DNA of 64,000 bases from Thermaerobacter sp. FW80. GTDB taxonomy: Bacteria; Bacillota; Sulfobacillia; Thermaerobacterales; Thermaerobacteraceae. Shown here piece after piece: positions 9,170 through 21,766 of the stretch. The notes under the pieces are model-generated. The model was not told where the DNA came from, made no database searches, and worked only from the letters and a program-made list of their open reading frames with translations. The DNA is taken from positions 2,517,245 to 2,581,244 of the forward strand of contig NZ_CP037895.1 in the NCBI RefSeq assembly GCF_004634385.1, in the 5' to 3' direction. The first letter of the stretch is position 1. Each line of letters opens with the position of its first letter. The translations under genes were made by a program, and so were the position numbers.

Positions 9170-10027
9170 TCAGCCGGCAGCCCGCATCCCGCAGGACTGC
9201 CGGATGATCAGCCGCGGGGCCAAGCGCACCGGCTCGGCCCGCCTCTCGCCGGCCCGCTGGGCGGATCGCGCTCGTTCCGCCAGCGTTGCGGCCGCCTGGC
9301 GGGCCAGTTCGTCCAGCGGCGGGACCACGGCCGTCAGCCGCGGCCGCAGGGCTCGGGCCAGGGGTCCATCGCCGTAGCCGACCAGGGCGACGTCGTCCGG
9401 CACCCGCCGACCCATCTCCTCCAGCGCCGCCAGCGCCCAGGCCGCCAGCTGCGGCGAGGCGGCGAAGAGAGCGGTGGGGGCGGGTTCGTCCGACCACCAC
9501 CGGCGCAAGGCGGCGGCCACGGCGTCCGCGTCGGGCAGCACCTCCGCGACCCGCTGGGCTGGCAGCTCCCGCCCGTTGTGGCGCAGAGCCTGCCGGAACC
9601 CCCGGAGCCGCTCGGCCGCGGCTGGCGAGGCGCCCGCCGGGCCCAGGTAGGCCACCTCCTGGTGCCGGAGGTTGACCAGGTGCTTGCCGGCCAGATAGCC
9701 CGCCCGGTAGTTCTCCACCAGCCAGGTGTCCAGACGACTCCCGGGAAGCGGGCGGCCCGCCGCCACGGCCACGCGCTGGGCGACCGCGGCCGCCAGGTCG
9801 GGGCCGGCGTCCCGGGCCGGCACCAGGAGCACCGGCTCGTCCATCGGCAAAGCGCGAAGACAAGCCAGCTGCTGGGCCGCGTCATCCGCCACGGGCCAGA
9901 CGGCGACGCGCCACCCCTGCCGTGCCAGGGCGGCGACCAGCGCCTCCGGCAACCCCTCCTCCTCGCCCGCAAGGCACGGCGTGACCAGATGGACCGCCGT
10001 CCCGGCGGCGGCCGCTGCGCTCCGCAC
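9170..10027 (-). CDS. LacI-type ligand-binding protein lacking the HTH domain
   Basis: About 285 residues matching the periplasmic-binding-protein-like sensor of LacI/GalR regulators: a core with LAGKHLVNLRHQEVAYLGP (residues 110-130), PTALFAASPQLAAWAL (about 190), RRVPDDVALVGYGDG (about 212) and a C-terminal RLIIRQSCG, the usual end of LacI regulators. The GTG start lies 7 bases after GAGGGAGGG and directly at the sensor domain. No helix-turn-helix of the DVAxxAGVSxxTVSR type is encoded upstream in any frame. It may be a ligand-binding protein in its own right or a decayed regulator. Confidence 0.7.
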   Translation of the reverse strand: MRSAAAAAGTAVHLVTPCLAGEEEGLPEALVAALARQGWRVAVWPVADDAAQQLACLRALPMDEPVLLVPARDAGPDLAAAVAQRVAVAAGRPLPGSRLDTWLVENYRAGYLAGKHLVNLRHQEVAYLGPAGASPAAAERLRGFRQALRHNGRELPAQRVAEVLPDADAVAAALRRWWSDEPAPTALFAASPQLAAWALAALEEMGRRVPDDVALVGYGDGPLARALRPRLTAVVPPLDELARQAAATLAERARSAQRAGERRAEPVRLAPRLIIRQSCGMRAAG

Positions 10028-10617
10028 CGCGCAACCCTCCCTCGCTCCCCTCGCCGCGCCACCGTCCGGGCGGGACAGGCCGTAGCCCGCACGCCGGCCT
10101 CCTCCGCACGCCGGGCTCGTCCGCAAGCCGGGCCGGACCGCATGCCGGACGGGCACGCGGGCCGGGTGCGTGCGCCCGCCGGGGCTGGACCGCACGCCAG
10201 GCCGGACCGCATGCGGACGGGCATGCGGTCCGGGCTCGTGCGCCCGCCGGGGCTGACCCTCACGCCGGACGGGTCTGCACGCCGGGCTGGCCGCACCGTT
10301 CCCCACCGACCGGCCCAGGGGCTGCCCGGCCCCTGTCGGCGGCCATCCCGCCCCTCGCCCCATAGCCCCCGGACCGAGGCAACCCTCGCGCCGCGGCCTC
10401 CCTCCAGGCTCCGCCGGGCGGCGCCGGACGGCCCCGGTCCGCGGCTTCGCCTTCACGCCCGCAGCGTCCTGGCCCGCGCCGGCGGACGTCCACGCCATCA
10501 GCCCCAGGTTAGCCCACGGCGCACGCAGGGGACAACGACCCGACCGCAACCCTGGACGGGCGGAATAATCGCTGACAGCCCCCCATATTCCTGGTACCAC
10601 GAGAGGAGGGTGCGGGT
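10028..10617. other. repeat-rich intergenic stretch
   Basis: About 590 bases between the divergent LacI-type gene and the SH3b gene. It has no coding character and holds the 69-bp tandem duplication listed separately. Less GC-rich sequence near 10560-10600 (GGAATAATCG, CCATATTCC) probably carries the promoter of the downstream gene, but no clear -35/-10 pair is seen. Confidence 0.5.
10132..10268. repeat. imperfect 68-69 bp tandem duplication
   Basis: Two adjacent copies (10132-10200 and 10201-10268) both start GCCGGACCGCATGC and both contain CGCCCGCCGGGGCTG near the end, with scattered substitutions. Flanking DNA carries further partial copies of the CACGCCGG core. Confidence 0.7.
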
Positions 10618-11115
10618 ATGGAGCGACTCAATCGCCTCTGGGTCGTGGTCGCCGTCCTGGTGGTGGCCTTCATGGCCTACAGCGTCGGGGGCTGGCTCAA
10701 CAACGTCCAGCAGACGATGACCGCCGTCGACGACCTGATGGTCCGCATGACCCAGCTGGAGGCCCAGCAGGCCGAGATCTCCGCCGCCCTGGCGGGAGAC
10801 GGCGAGCTGGCGGCCGGCTGGGACGACCAGGCCGCCGGCGACCAGCAGCCGGCCACCGGCGAGCCGCAGGACAGCCAGGGCCAGACGGAGGAACCGGCCG
10901 AGCCCCAGGCCAGCGCCGGCCAGACGGCGACGGTCACCACCCAGTACCTCAACGTGCGCGCCGAGCCGACCCAGGACTCCACCCGGATCGGCACCCTGGC
11001 CCAGGGGAGCACCGTCCAGGTGCTGGAGGAGCAGAACGGGTGGGCCCGGGTGCGCTACCAGGCCAACGGGCGCACCTATGAGGGCTGGGTCGACGCCCGC
11101 TACCTGCAGCGCTGA
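10618..11115 (+). CDS. membrane-anchored SH3b-domain protein
   Basis: About 165 residues. A signal-anchor helix spans residues 8-26, followed by a predicted coiled coil (28-60, MTAVDDLMVRMTQLEAQQ), a Gln/Glu/Pro-rich linker, and a C-terminal bacterial SH3 domain (about 103-164: YLNVRAEPTQDSTRIGTL, GWARVRY, GWVDARYL). Such domains bind cell-wall peptides, so the protein probably faces the outside of the membrane. A GAGGAGGG site precedes the ATG. It has no catalytic domain; a wall-sensing or scaffold role is inference. Confidence 0.8.
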   Translation: MERLNRLWVVVAVLVVAFMAYSVGGWLNNVQQTMTAVDDLMVRMTQLEAQQAEISAALAGDGELAAGWDDQAAGDQQPATGEPQDSQGQTEEPAEPQASAGQTATVTTQYLNVRAEPTQDSTRIGTLAQGSTVQVLEEQNGWARVRYQANGRTYEGWVDARYLQR

Positions 11116-11544
11116 CGCCACCGGTGCGGGCGGCCGCCCGATCCGGGCGCGCCGCCGCGCCCGGGCGAGCTCGAGGGGTCAGAGGCCCGTGCCCCGCCGC
11201 CACCGGCCGCGGTCCCGGGCGCGGTCGCCCCACCCGCGCCGTCGGACGAACCCGGCCCGACCCTGCAGGGCGTCCTCCCCGCCCGTCGCCTCGGGACCGT
11301 CGCCAGCCCTGACCGGCCCACGACCCGGCCCCCCACGGCGAACCGCATCCCGCCGCAGCCCATGGCCCGCGGCCTCGCCAGGAGGCCGCGATCCCCTTTC
11401 CGGCGGCAGGACCCACGACCCCCTCGCCTCGGCCCCGGCCCCGGGGGAGAGCCAGGACGGCCCGTACGGCGGCGGGGGCGGGGGCGGCCGGCCCCTCGAC
11501 CGCATCAGCGGAGGCGCCGGGACGCCGGGACGGCCCGAAAGGCG

Positions 11545-11585
11545 GCGGGGGCGGTGGCGGGCCGTCCGCCCGCCACCGCCCCCGC
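11545..11585. terminator. 18-bp perfect hairpin between convergent genes
   Basis: Inverted repeat 11545-11562 pairs perfectly with 11568-11585 around a 5-base loop (CGTCC), all G and C except one pair. It lies between the SH3b gene and the convergent response-regulator gene. No T-tract follows on either side, so it is a candidate for a bidirectional U-less terminator or mRNA-end stabiliser. The rest of 11116-11636 has no gene. Confidence 0.5.
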
Positions 11586-11636
11586 GGTGGGCCCCGCGCC
11601 GCCCCGTGCGCCACGGCCACCGGGGCGAGCCCCGGC

Positions 11637-12032
11637 TCAGGCCGGCTCGGCGGCGGCCAGGGCATCCTCCAGGGTCACGAAGAGGTCGTCGATGCCGAAG
11701 GGTTTCTCCAAAACCCAGCGCACCCCGAACTCCGAGGTGATCTCGTCCACGCCCACGCTCCCCGTCATCAGGATGACGGGCACCTGCCGCAACTGGGGAT
11801 CGCGCCGCAGGGCCTGCAGCACCTGGGCGCCGTTCATCCGCGGCATCACCCAGTCCAGCAGGATCACATCGGGCCGCATCTCCCGCGCCAGCTGCAACGC
11901 GGTCCTGCCGTCGGCGGCCAGGACCACCTCGTAGCCCTGCTCCGTCAGGGCCAGCTGCAGGAAGGCCCGCACCGCGGCCACGTCGTCCGCGACCAGGACG
12001 CGGCGCCCGACCGACTTTCGCTCCGGTGGCAC
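11637..12032 (-). CDS. single-domain response regulator
   Basis: About 131 residues consisting of one CheY-like receiver domain and no output domain. The acidic pair (D16, D17), phosphoacceptor D60 in ILLDWVMP, the Thr of LMTGS and the Lys of LEKPF are all present, so it should accept phosphate. The start is taken as the GTG after GGAGGGTGAGG; longer extensions are not receiver-like. No histidine kinase is nearby, so the partner must lie elsewhere. A sequence resembling a Spo0A box lies 160 bases upstream. Confidence 0.85.
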   Translation of the reverse strand: MPPERKSVGRRVLVADDVAAVRAFLQLALTEQGYEVVLAADGRTALQLAREMRPDVILLDWVMPRMNGAQVLQALRRDPQLRQVPVILMTGSVGVDEITSEFGVRWVLEKPFGIDDLFVTLEDALAAAEPA

Positions 12033-12115
12033 CCCCTCACCCTCCCCACCCGGCCCACCGTGGGAATGACGGTCACGGCCTGTCGCCGGGCCCGTCCACC
12101 TCCGCTCCTCGGGCC

Positions 12116-12205
12116 GGGAACGGCTTCGTCCATACATTCTGGGATACCGTCGCCTGCTGGCGATTCCTGCCGATGTCGAGCGAAAGACAGGTTTCGACAC
12201 CCCGG
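12116..12205 (-). promoter_or_regulatory. composite motif upstream of the response regulator
   Basis: On the minus strand TGTCGAA (12193-12199, matching the known Spo0A-box core TGNCGAA) is followed by a reversed imperfect copy (CTCGACA, 12174-12180), then GGCAGGAAT, a small hairpin (TCGCC-AGCA-GGCGA) and GTATCCCAGAATGTATG. The same order TGTCGAAA - GGCAGGA - GTAT recurs at 48942-49005. The function is not known; a promoter or leader element is inferred. Confidence 0.4.
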
Positions 12206-12225
12206 CCGGGCGCGCCGGTGCCGCG

Positions 12226-13767
12226 TCAGACCGGGTGGACGGGACAGTGCCGGGCGGGCCACTCCCGGCGGCGGTTCTCATAGAGGGCGAAGCGCCGGGC
12301 CAGTTCCTCCCGCAGCCGACCGGCGGGGACCACCTCGTCGACCACCAGGTCCGACGCCATGCGGTAGATGTCGATGTCCCGCGCGTACTCCCGCCGCTTC
12401 TCCTCGACGAAGCGCCGGCGCTCCTCGCCTTCCAGCCTGGCGATGTGGTTGTAGTAGACGGCGTTGACCGCCGCCTCGGGTCCCATCACCGCGATCTGCG
12501 CCGTGGGCAGCGCCAGGCAGGCGTCGGGCTCGAAGGCCGGCCCGGCCATGGCGTAGAGGCCGGCGCCGTACGCCTTGCGCACGATCACGGAGATCTTCGG
12601 CACCTCGGCCTCGGCCACGGCGGCGATCATCTTGGCGCCATGGCGGATGATGCCCTGGCGCTCCACCGCCGAGCCGATCATGAACCCCGGGACGTCGGCC
12701 AGGAACAGCAGCGGGATGTTGAAGGCGTTGCACAGCCAGATGAACCGCGCCGCCTTGTCCGCCGAGTCGACGAACAGCACCCCGCCCCGCACCCGCGGCT
12801 GGTTCGCCACCACGCCGACGGCCCGGCCCTCGATGCGGGCCAGGCCGGTGATGATCTCCGGGGCGAAGAGGCGCTTGATCTCGAAGAAGGAGCCCTCGTC
12901 CACCAGCCGCTCGATCAAGCGGTACATGTCGAAGGGGACGTTGGCGTCGGCGGGGACGATCTCCTCCACCGCCGGCCCGGGGGCCGGCGGTCGCGGCTCC
13001 CCGCGGGGCGGCCGCTCCTCCCAGTGGCTGGGGAAGTACGAGAGGTAGGTGCGCGCCGCGGCGATGGCCTCGTCCTCGCTGGCCACCAGCACGTCGCCGC
13101 AGCCGGAGACGGTGCAGTGCATCCGCGCGCCGCCCATCTCCTCCAGCGTGACCCGCTCGCCGATCACCATCTCCGCCATGCGCGGCGAGCCCAGGTACAT
13201 GCTGGCGTTGCCCTCGACCATGATGACCACGTCGCAGAAGGCTGGGATGTACGCGCCGCCCGCCGCCGACGGGCCGAAGAGCAGGCACACCTGGGGCACC
13301 ACGCCCGACATCCGCACCTGGTTGTAGAAGATGCGCCCCGCGCCCCGGCGCCCGGGGAACATCTCCACCTGGTCGGTGATCCGCGCCCCGGCGCTGTCCA
13401 CCAGGTACAGCATCGGGATGCGCCGGCGCAGGGCCTGTTCCTGGATGCGCAGGATCTTCTCCACCGTACGGGCGCCCCACGAGCCCGCCTTGACCGTGGA
13501 GTCGTTGGCCATGACGGCCACCGGCCGACCGCCGATGCGCCCCAGGCCCGTGATCACGCCGTCGGCGGGCAGCTCCTCCGCCAACGCGTTGGCCAGGGTG
13601 CCGTCTTCGACGAAGCTGCCCGAGTCCAGCAGCCGCTCGAGCCGCACCCGGGCGAACAGCTTGCCCTGCTCCCGGTTCCGCTGGTGGTAGCGCTCCGGCC
13701 CGCCCCGCCGGACGGCCTCCAGGCGCTCCAGGAGCTGCCGGTCCAGATCCCCGGTCCCACGGCTCAT
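12226..13767 (-). CDS. acyl-CoA carboxylase carboxyltransferase subunit
   Basis: Biotin-dependent carboxyltransferase of about 513 residues, the usual size for PccB/MccB-type beta subunits, which transfer CO2 from carboxybiotin to an acyl-CoA. Both crotonase-like halves are visible: the N-terminal acyl-CoA site with GPSAAGGAY near 168, and the C-terminal biotin site with DVPGFMIG near 347 and RKAYGAGLYAM near 387. The biotin carrier gene lies 70 bases upstream on the same strand. The substrate (propionyl-, methylcrotonyl- or acetyl-CoA) cannot be told apart by eye. No biotin carboxylase gene is in the window. Confidence 0.9.
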   Translation of the reverse strand: MSRGTGDLDRQLLERLEAVRRGGPERYHQRNREQGKLFARVRLERLLDSGSFVEDGTLANALAEELPADGVITGLGRIGGRPVAVMANDSTVKAGSWGARTVEKILRIQEQALRRRIPMLYLVDSAGARITDQVEMFPGRRGAGRIFYNQVRMSGVVPQVCLLFGPSAAGGAYIPAFCDVVIMVEGNASMYLGSPRMAEMVIGERVTLEEMGGARMHCTVSGCGDVLVASEDEAIAAARTYLSYFPSHWEERPPRGEPRPPAPGPAVEEIVPADANVPFDMYRLIERLVDEGSFFEIKRLFAPEIITGLARIEGRAVGVVANQPRVRGGVLFVDSADKAARFIWLCNAFNIPLLFLADVPGFMIGSAVERQGIIRHGAKMIAAVAEAEVPKISVIVRKAYGAGLYAMAGPAFEPDACLALPTAQIAVMGPEAAVNAVYYNHIARLEGEERRRFVEEKRREYARDIDIYRMASDLVVDEVVPAGRLREELARRFALYENRRREWPARHCPVHPV

Positions 13768-13837
13768 GGACTCCCCTCCCGCGACTTGCCGGGCCGGCTC
13801 CCCCGCCCCCCCGCGCGCCCCTCCCGCGGCGCGGCCG

Positions 13838-14050
13838 TCAGGTCTCGAGCTCGATCAGCACGTCCCCCTGGTTGACGAAGTCCCCGGGCTTGACCCGCAC
13901 GCTCCGCACGGTCCCGCCCGCCGGGCTCGTCACGGGGATCTGCATCTTCATCGACTCCAGGATCACCACGTCCTGACCGGCCTCCACCGCCTGCCCCTCG
14001 CGGACCAGCACCTCCTGGACGATCCCGGCCATCTCCGCCTGGATCTGCAC
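13838..14050 (-). CDS. biotin carboxyl carrier protein (single biotinyl domain)
   Basis: About 70 residues forming just one biotinyl domain with the ESMKM biotinylation motif at about residue 33 and the typical closing GDxxxxGDVLIELE. The start is taken as the GTG after GGGAGGGA at 5-6 bases; an ATG 30 bases earlier would add ten residues. It supplies the swinging biotin arm for the carboxyltransferase encoded just downstream. Confidence 0.88.
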   Translation of the reverse strand: MQIQAEMAGIVQEVLVREGQAVEAGQDVVILESMKMQIPVTSPAGGTVRSVRVKPGDFVNQGDVLIELET

Positions 14051-14084
14051 CGTCGCTCCCTCCCGCACGGCGTCAAACACGGCG

Positions 14085-14120
14085 TCAAAAAGACAAAGGG
14101 CCGGTGCCTCGGCACCGGCC
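14085..14120 (-). terminator. rho-independent terminator of rpsD
   Basis: A 10-bp perfect stem (14099-14108 with 14111-14120, GGCCGGTGCC/GGCACCGGCC) lies 10 bases after the rpsD stop and is followed on the minus strand by a T-rich run (CTTTGTCTTTTT). It separates rpsD from the biotin carrier gene. Confidence 0.88.
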
Positions 14121-14129
14121 TCGCCCCGC

Positions 14130-14735
14130 TCAGCGCGAGTAGAACTCGACGATCAGCGACTCCTCGACGTCGACGGGGATCTCCTCGCGGCTGGGGACCC
14201 GGAGCAGCGTGCCCTGGAACTTCTCGGGCTCCACGCTGACGTAGTCCGGCGCCCGCTGGGCGTTCTCCAGGCTCTCCTGGATCAGCGGGATGCGCCGGCT
14301 CTTCTCCCGCACGGCGATCACGTCGCCCGGCCGGACCTGATACGACGGGCGATCGACCTTCCGCCCGTTCACCTGGATGTGCCCGTGGACCACCAGCTGC
14401 CGCGCGGACCAGATGGTGGGGGCGAAGCCCATGCGGTAGACCAGGTTGTCCAACCGCGTCTCCAGGAGCTGCAGGAGCCGCTCCCCGGTGTTCCCCTTGG
14501 CCCGCTGGGCGCGCTCGAAGTAGCGCCGGAACTGGCGCTCCAGCACCCCGTACATGAAGCGAAGCTTCTGCTTCTCCAGCAAGCGGCGGCCGTACTCGCT
14601 GAGCTTCTGCCGCCGGCCCGGCCCGTGCTGGCCGGGCGGGTAGGGCCGCTTCAGCGCGGGGCACTTGGGCGACCCGCAGAGCGGTCGGCCCACGCGCCGG
14701 CACATGGCGTGCTTCGGGCCCGTGTAGCGTGCCAT
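14130..14735 (-). CDS. rpsD: 30S ribosomal protein S4
   Basis: Primary 16S-rRNA-binding protein of the small subunit, 201 residues (family about 200). The N-terminal region keeps cysteines C12, C20 and C25, indicating the zinc-type (C+) form; the S4 RNA-binding domain follows at about 90-155 (RLDNLVYRMG, VVHGHIQVNG). It is a single gene with its own terminator rather than part of an alpha-type operon, as in many Bacillota. GGGAGGT lies 9 bases before the ATG. Confidence 0.98.
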   Translation of the reverse strand: MARYTGPKHAMCRRVGRPLCGSPKCPALKRPYPPGQHGPGRRQKLSEYGRRLLEKQKLRFMYGVLERQFRRYFERAQRAKGNTGERLLQLLETRLDNLVYRMGFAPTIWSARQLVVHGHIQVNGRKVDRPSYQVRPGDVIAVREKSRRIPLIQESLENAQRAPDYVSVEPEKFQGTLLRVPSREEIPVDVEESLIVEFYSR

Positions 14736-14771
14736 CCAACCGACCTCCCGAGATGCCAGCAGCCAAGCGCT

Positions 14772-14777
14772 ATTTTA
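14772..14777 (-). promoter_or_regulatory. rpsD: candidate -10 box for rpsD
   Basis: The minus strand reads GGGTTAAAATAG about 40 bases upstream of the rpsD start, an island of A/T in very GC-rich DNA that fits TATAAT at five of six positions. No good -35 was found at 16-18 bases. Confidence 0.35.
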
Positions 14778-14865
14778 ACCCATCGCCCCGACGAGGGAAG
14801 AGGCATCGGGACGAACGCGGCGGCCGCGGCGGGCGCCATTCGCCATCCCGACCCGCGGCGGCCTC

Positions 14866-18293
<3,428 letters not shown>

Positions 18294-18454
18294 GGCGGCA
18301 CACCCCCTGCGTACCCTACGTGGGGCCGCCAGGGGGAAGAACGTACCATGCCGCAGAGCCGCGGGCTGCACCGCAAAACCGCCCGTGCCGCCGAGCCGAG
18401 GGCTCACCGGGCGCGCCCGGGCGGGCGGCGCGGCCGCCCGCCCGGGCGCGCCGG

Positions 18455-18895
18455 TCATGACGCCGGCGCGGTGCCAGGCCGTGGCGGCCAGGGGCGGACG
18501 GTCAGCTCCTCGCGGTCGCCGTACCGCACCAGGTCGATGCACAGGACGGCGCGTTCCGCCTGCTCCCGGTCCGCCTCGCCGTACCAGTCGCGCACGAAGT
18601 CCTCCACCAGGGGGTCGAGGTAGACCTCCACCGCGGCCATGTCGGGCTGTGCGTCCGTTGCCGGCGCCGTCGCCGCCCCGTCCGCAGCGGCGACGGCGGG
18701 GCCGGCCAGGGGCACCGTCACCGCGCGAAACCCGCCCTCGGGCGGCGGGCCCAGGCGCACCTCCGGAGGCAGGTTGGGCGAGCAGCAACCGGCGACCAGG
18801 AACGCCTCCACGGTCAGGGTGCGGTCGAGCTCCGGCCGCCGCTTCAGTTCGCGGGCGGCGTAGGCCGCGGCGGCCGGGGTGATGGTCACGCGCAC
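18455..18895 (-). CDS. IscA/HesB-like protein
   Basis: About 146 residues from a GTG after GGGGAGGTGG. The N-terminus VTITPAAAAYAARELKRRP matches the opening strand and helix of A-type Fe-S carrier proteins, and a GCCSPN motif sits near residue 40. The C-terminal CGC pair of true IscA is absent; only one Cys (LCIDLVRYG) lies late in the protein. A Gly/Ala insertion occupies about 70-85. It may be a divergent HesB-like protein rather than a working Fe-S carrier. Confidence 0.5.
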   Translation of the reverse strand: MRVTITPAAAAYAARELKRRPELDRTLTVEAFLVAGCCSPNLPPEVRLGPPPEGGFRAVTVPLAGPAVAAADGAATAPATDAQPDMAAVEVYLDPLVEDFVRDWYGEADREQAERAVLCIDLVRYGDREELTVRPWPPRPGTAPAS

Positions 18896-19043
18896 GGATC
18901 GCCACCTCCCCCCGCGGCCGGGGCCGCCGGCGGTGCCCGACGGCACCCGCCGGCGGCCCCGGCCGGCGTGACCCGCCTACCCTGTAGTACAATGTTTCCT
19001 GGCAACCGTGTCGATCGTCCACGACGAAGGAGCGTGCAGGGCG

Positions 19044-20000
19044 ATGGCCACAGCGACGCCGACCCTCCCGCGGCCCCAGGAGGTCCCCCGCGACCGGTTC
19101 GAACAGGAGGTCCTGCAGCACAGGGGCCAGGTCCTGGTGGAGCTCTGGCGACCGGGCAAGGACACCCGGTTCTTCACGCAGGCGCTGGTGGAGCAGGCCC
19201 AGCGGCACCCCGACGTCAAGCTGGTCCGGATCAACGTCGACGAGTACCGGGACCTGATCGACGAGTACCACCGGCGCCGCGCCATCAACCAGACCTATGA
19301 CCTCGCCCACGTGCCGGGCGTGGCCCTCTTCCGGAACGGCAAGCTGATCACGACGATGAAGCCGCTGATCGTCAACTCCCATCCCGACCTGATCGCCGAC
19401 AACGTCCGCCGCCAGCTGGACGTCTTCCTGGCCAAGTTCGTGGAAGACGTCAAGACCTCGGTGCCCACGGACGAATCCGACGCCCCCGGCGGCGCCGGGG
19501 CGGGTGGCAAGGCTGCCGCGGCCGCCGACGACAGGGACGCCAAGGTCAAGGCCGCCCTGGAGAAGGCGGCGCGGCTGAAGGCGGAGCGGGCCAAGCAGCG
19601 AGCGGCTTCGGGCGACGGGGCGGGCGCACAGCCGGCGGCGGCCGCGCCCGGTGGCGGCCCGGGGGCGGGGGCGAAGGCCGCCGCGGCCGGCGGGGCCGCG
19701 AAGGACGCCCGCGTGCAAGCGGCGCTGGAGAAGGCGGCGCGGCTCAAGGCCGAGCGGGCCCAGCGGCAGGCGGCCGGCGCCGGCACCGCCGCCGCAGGCG
19801 GGTCCACGGACCGGCCCGCGGCGCCCCCCTCCGCCGCCCCGAAGGCCACGCCCACCGAGGGTGCGGCCGCGGCCCCGGAGCGCCGGCAGGCGGCCGCCCC
19901 GGGCGCGAAGGCCGAGGGCACAGGCCAGGAGACCGGGGCGGCGCCCGAGGCTGCCCAGGGCGGTGGCGAGCCGCCGGCCGACGAGGACCGGTCCTCGTAG
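19044..20000 (+). CDS. thioredoxin-fold protein without redox cysteines, Ala/Lys-rich repeats
   Basis: About 318 residues. Residues 10-135 follow a thioredoxin domain (QVLVELWRPGKDTRFF, VKLVRINVDEY, HVPGVALFRNGK with the cis-Pro loop), but the WCxxC site reads WRPGKD, so there is no thiol chemistry. The C-terminal 180 residues are Ala/Gly/Lys-rich, with two near-identical charged helices (KAALEKAARLKAERAKQRAA and QAALEKAARLKAERAQRQAA) separated by flexible linkers. AAGGAG lies 11 bases before the ATG; an upstream GTG at 19008 is an alternative start. Binding or scaffolding is inferred. Confidence 0.7.
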   Translation: MATATPTLPRPQEVPRDRFEQEVLQHRGQVLVELWRPGKDTRFFTQALVEQAQRHPDVKLVRINVDEYRDLIDEYHRRRAINQTYDLAHVPGVALFRNGKLITTMKPLIVNSHPDLIADNVRRQLDVFLAKFVEDVKTSVPTDESDAPGGAGAGGKAAAAADDRDAKVKAALEKAARLKAERAKQRAASGDGAGAQPAAAAPGGGPGAGAKAAAAGGAAKDARVQAALEKAARLKAERAQRQAAGAGTAAAGGSTDRPAAPPSAAPKATPTEGAAAAPERRQAAAPGAKAEGTGQETGAAPEAAQGGGEPPADEDRSS

Positions 20001-20039
20001 GCGCCGGGTCGTCGCCGCCCGGCGGCGACGACCCGGCGC
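20001..20039. terminator. 19-bp perfect hairpin, first of two
   Basis: 20001-20019 is the exact reverse complement of 20021-20039 with one base between, so in RNA it would fold as a stem of about 17 bp with a 5-base loop. It starts at the base after the stop codon of the thioredoxin-like gene. No T-tract follows. Confidence 0.6.
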
Positions 20040-20045
20040 AGGCCA

Positions 20046-20093
20046 CGGCGGGGCGGGGGCGAGGATCCGCCGATCCTCGCCCCCGCCCCGCCG
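20046..20093. terminator. 21-bp perfect hairpin, second of two
   Basis: 20046-20066 pairs perfectly with 20073-20093 around the 6-base loop CCGCCG. It lies 6 bases after the first hairpin, between the convergent thioredoxin-like and malate synthase genes, and has no T-tract on either side. It is a probable bidirectional transcription end. Confidence 0.6.
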
Positions 20094-20170
20094 CGTTCGT
20101 CCCGGCTGCCTCACGCCCCGGCCCACCCCTCGGCGTGCACCGCCGCATCCCCCAGCCCACGCCCCACGGC

Positions 20171-21766
<1,596 letters not shown>

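Noticed and set aside
10081-10300. CRISPR-like repeats
   Set aside because: Degenerate tandem duplication with no constant repeat/spacer periodicity.
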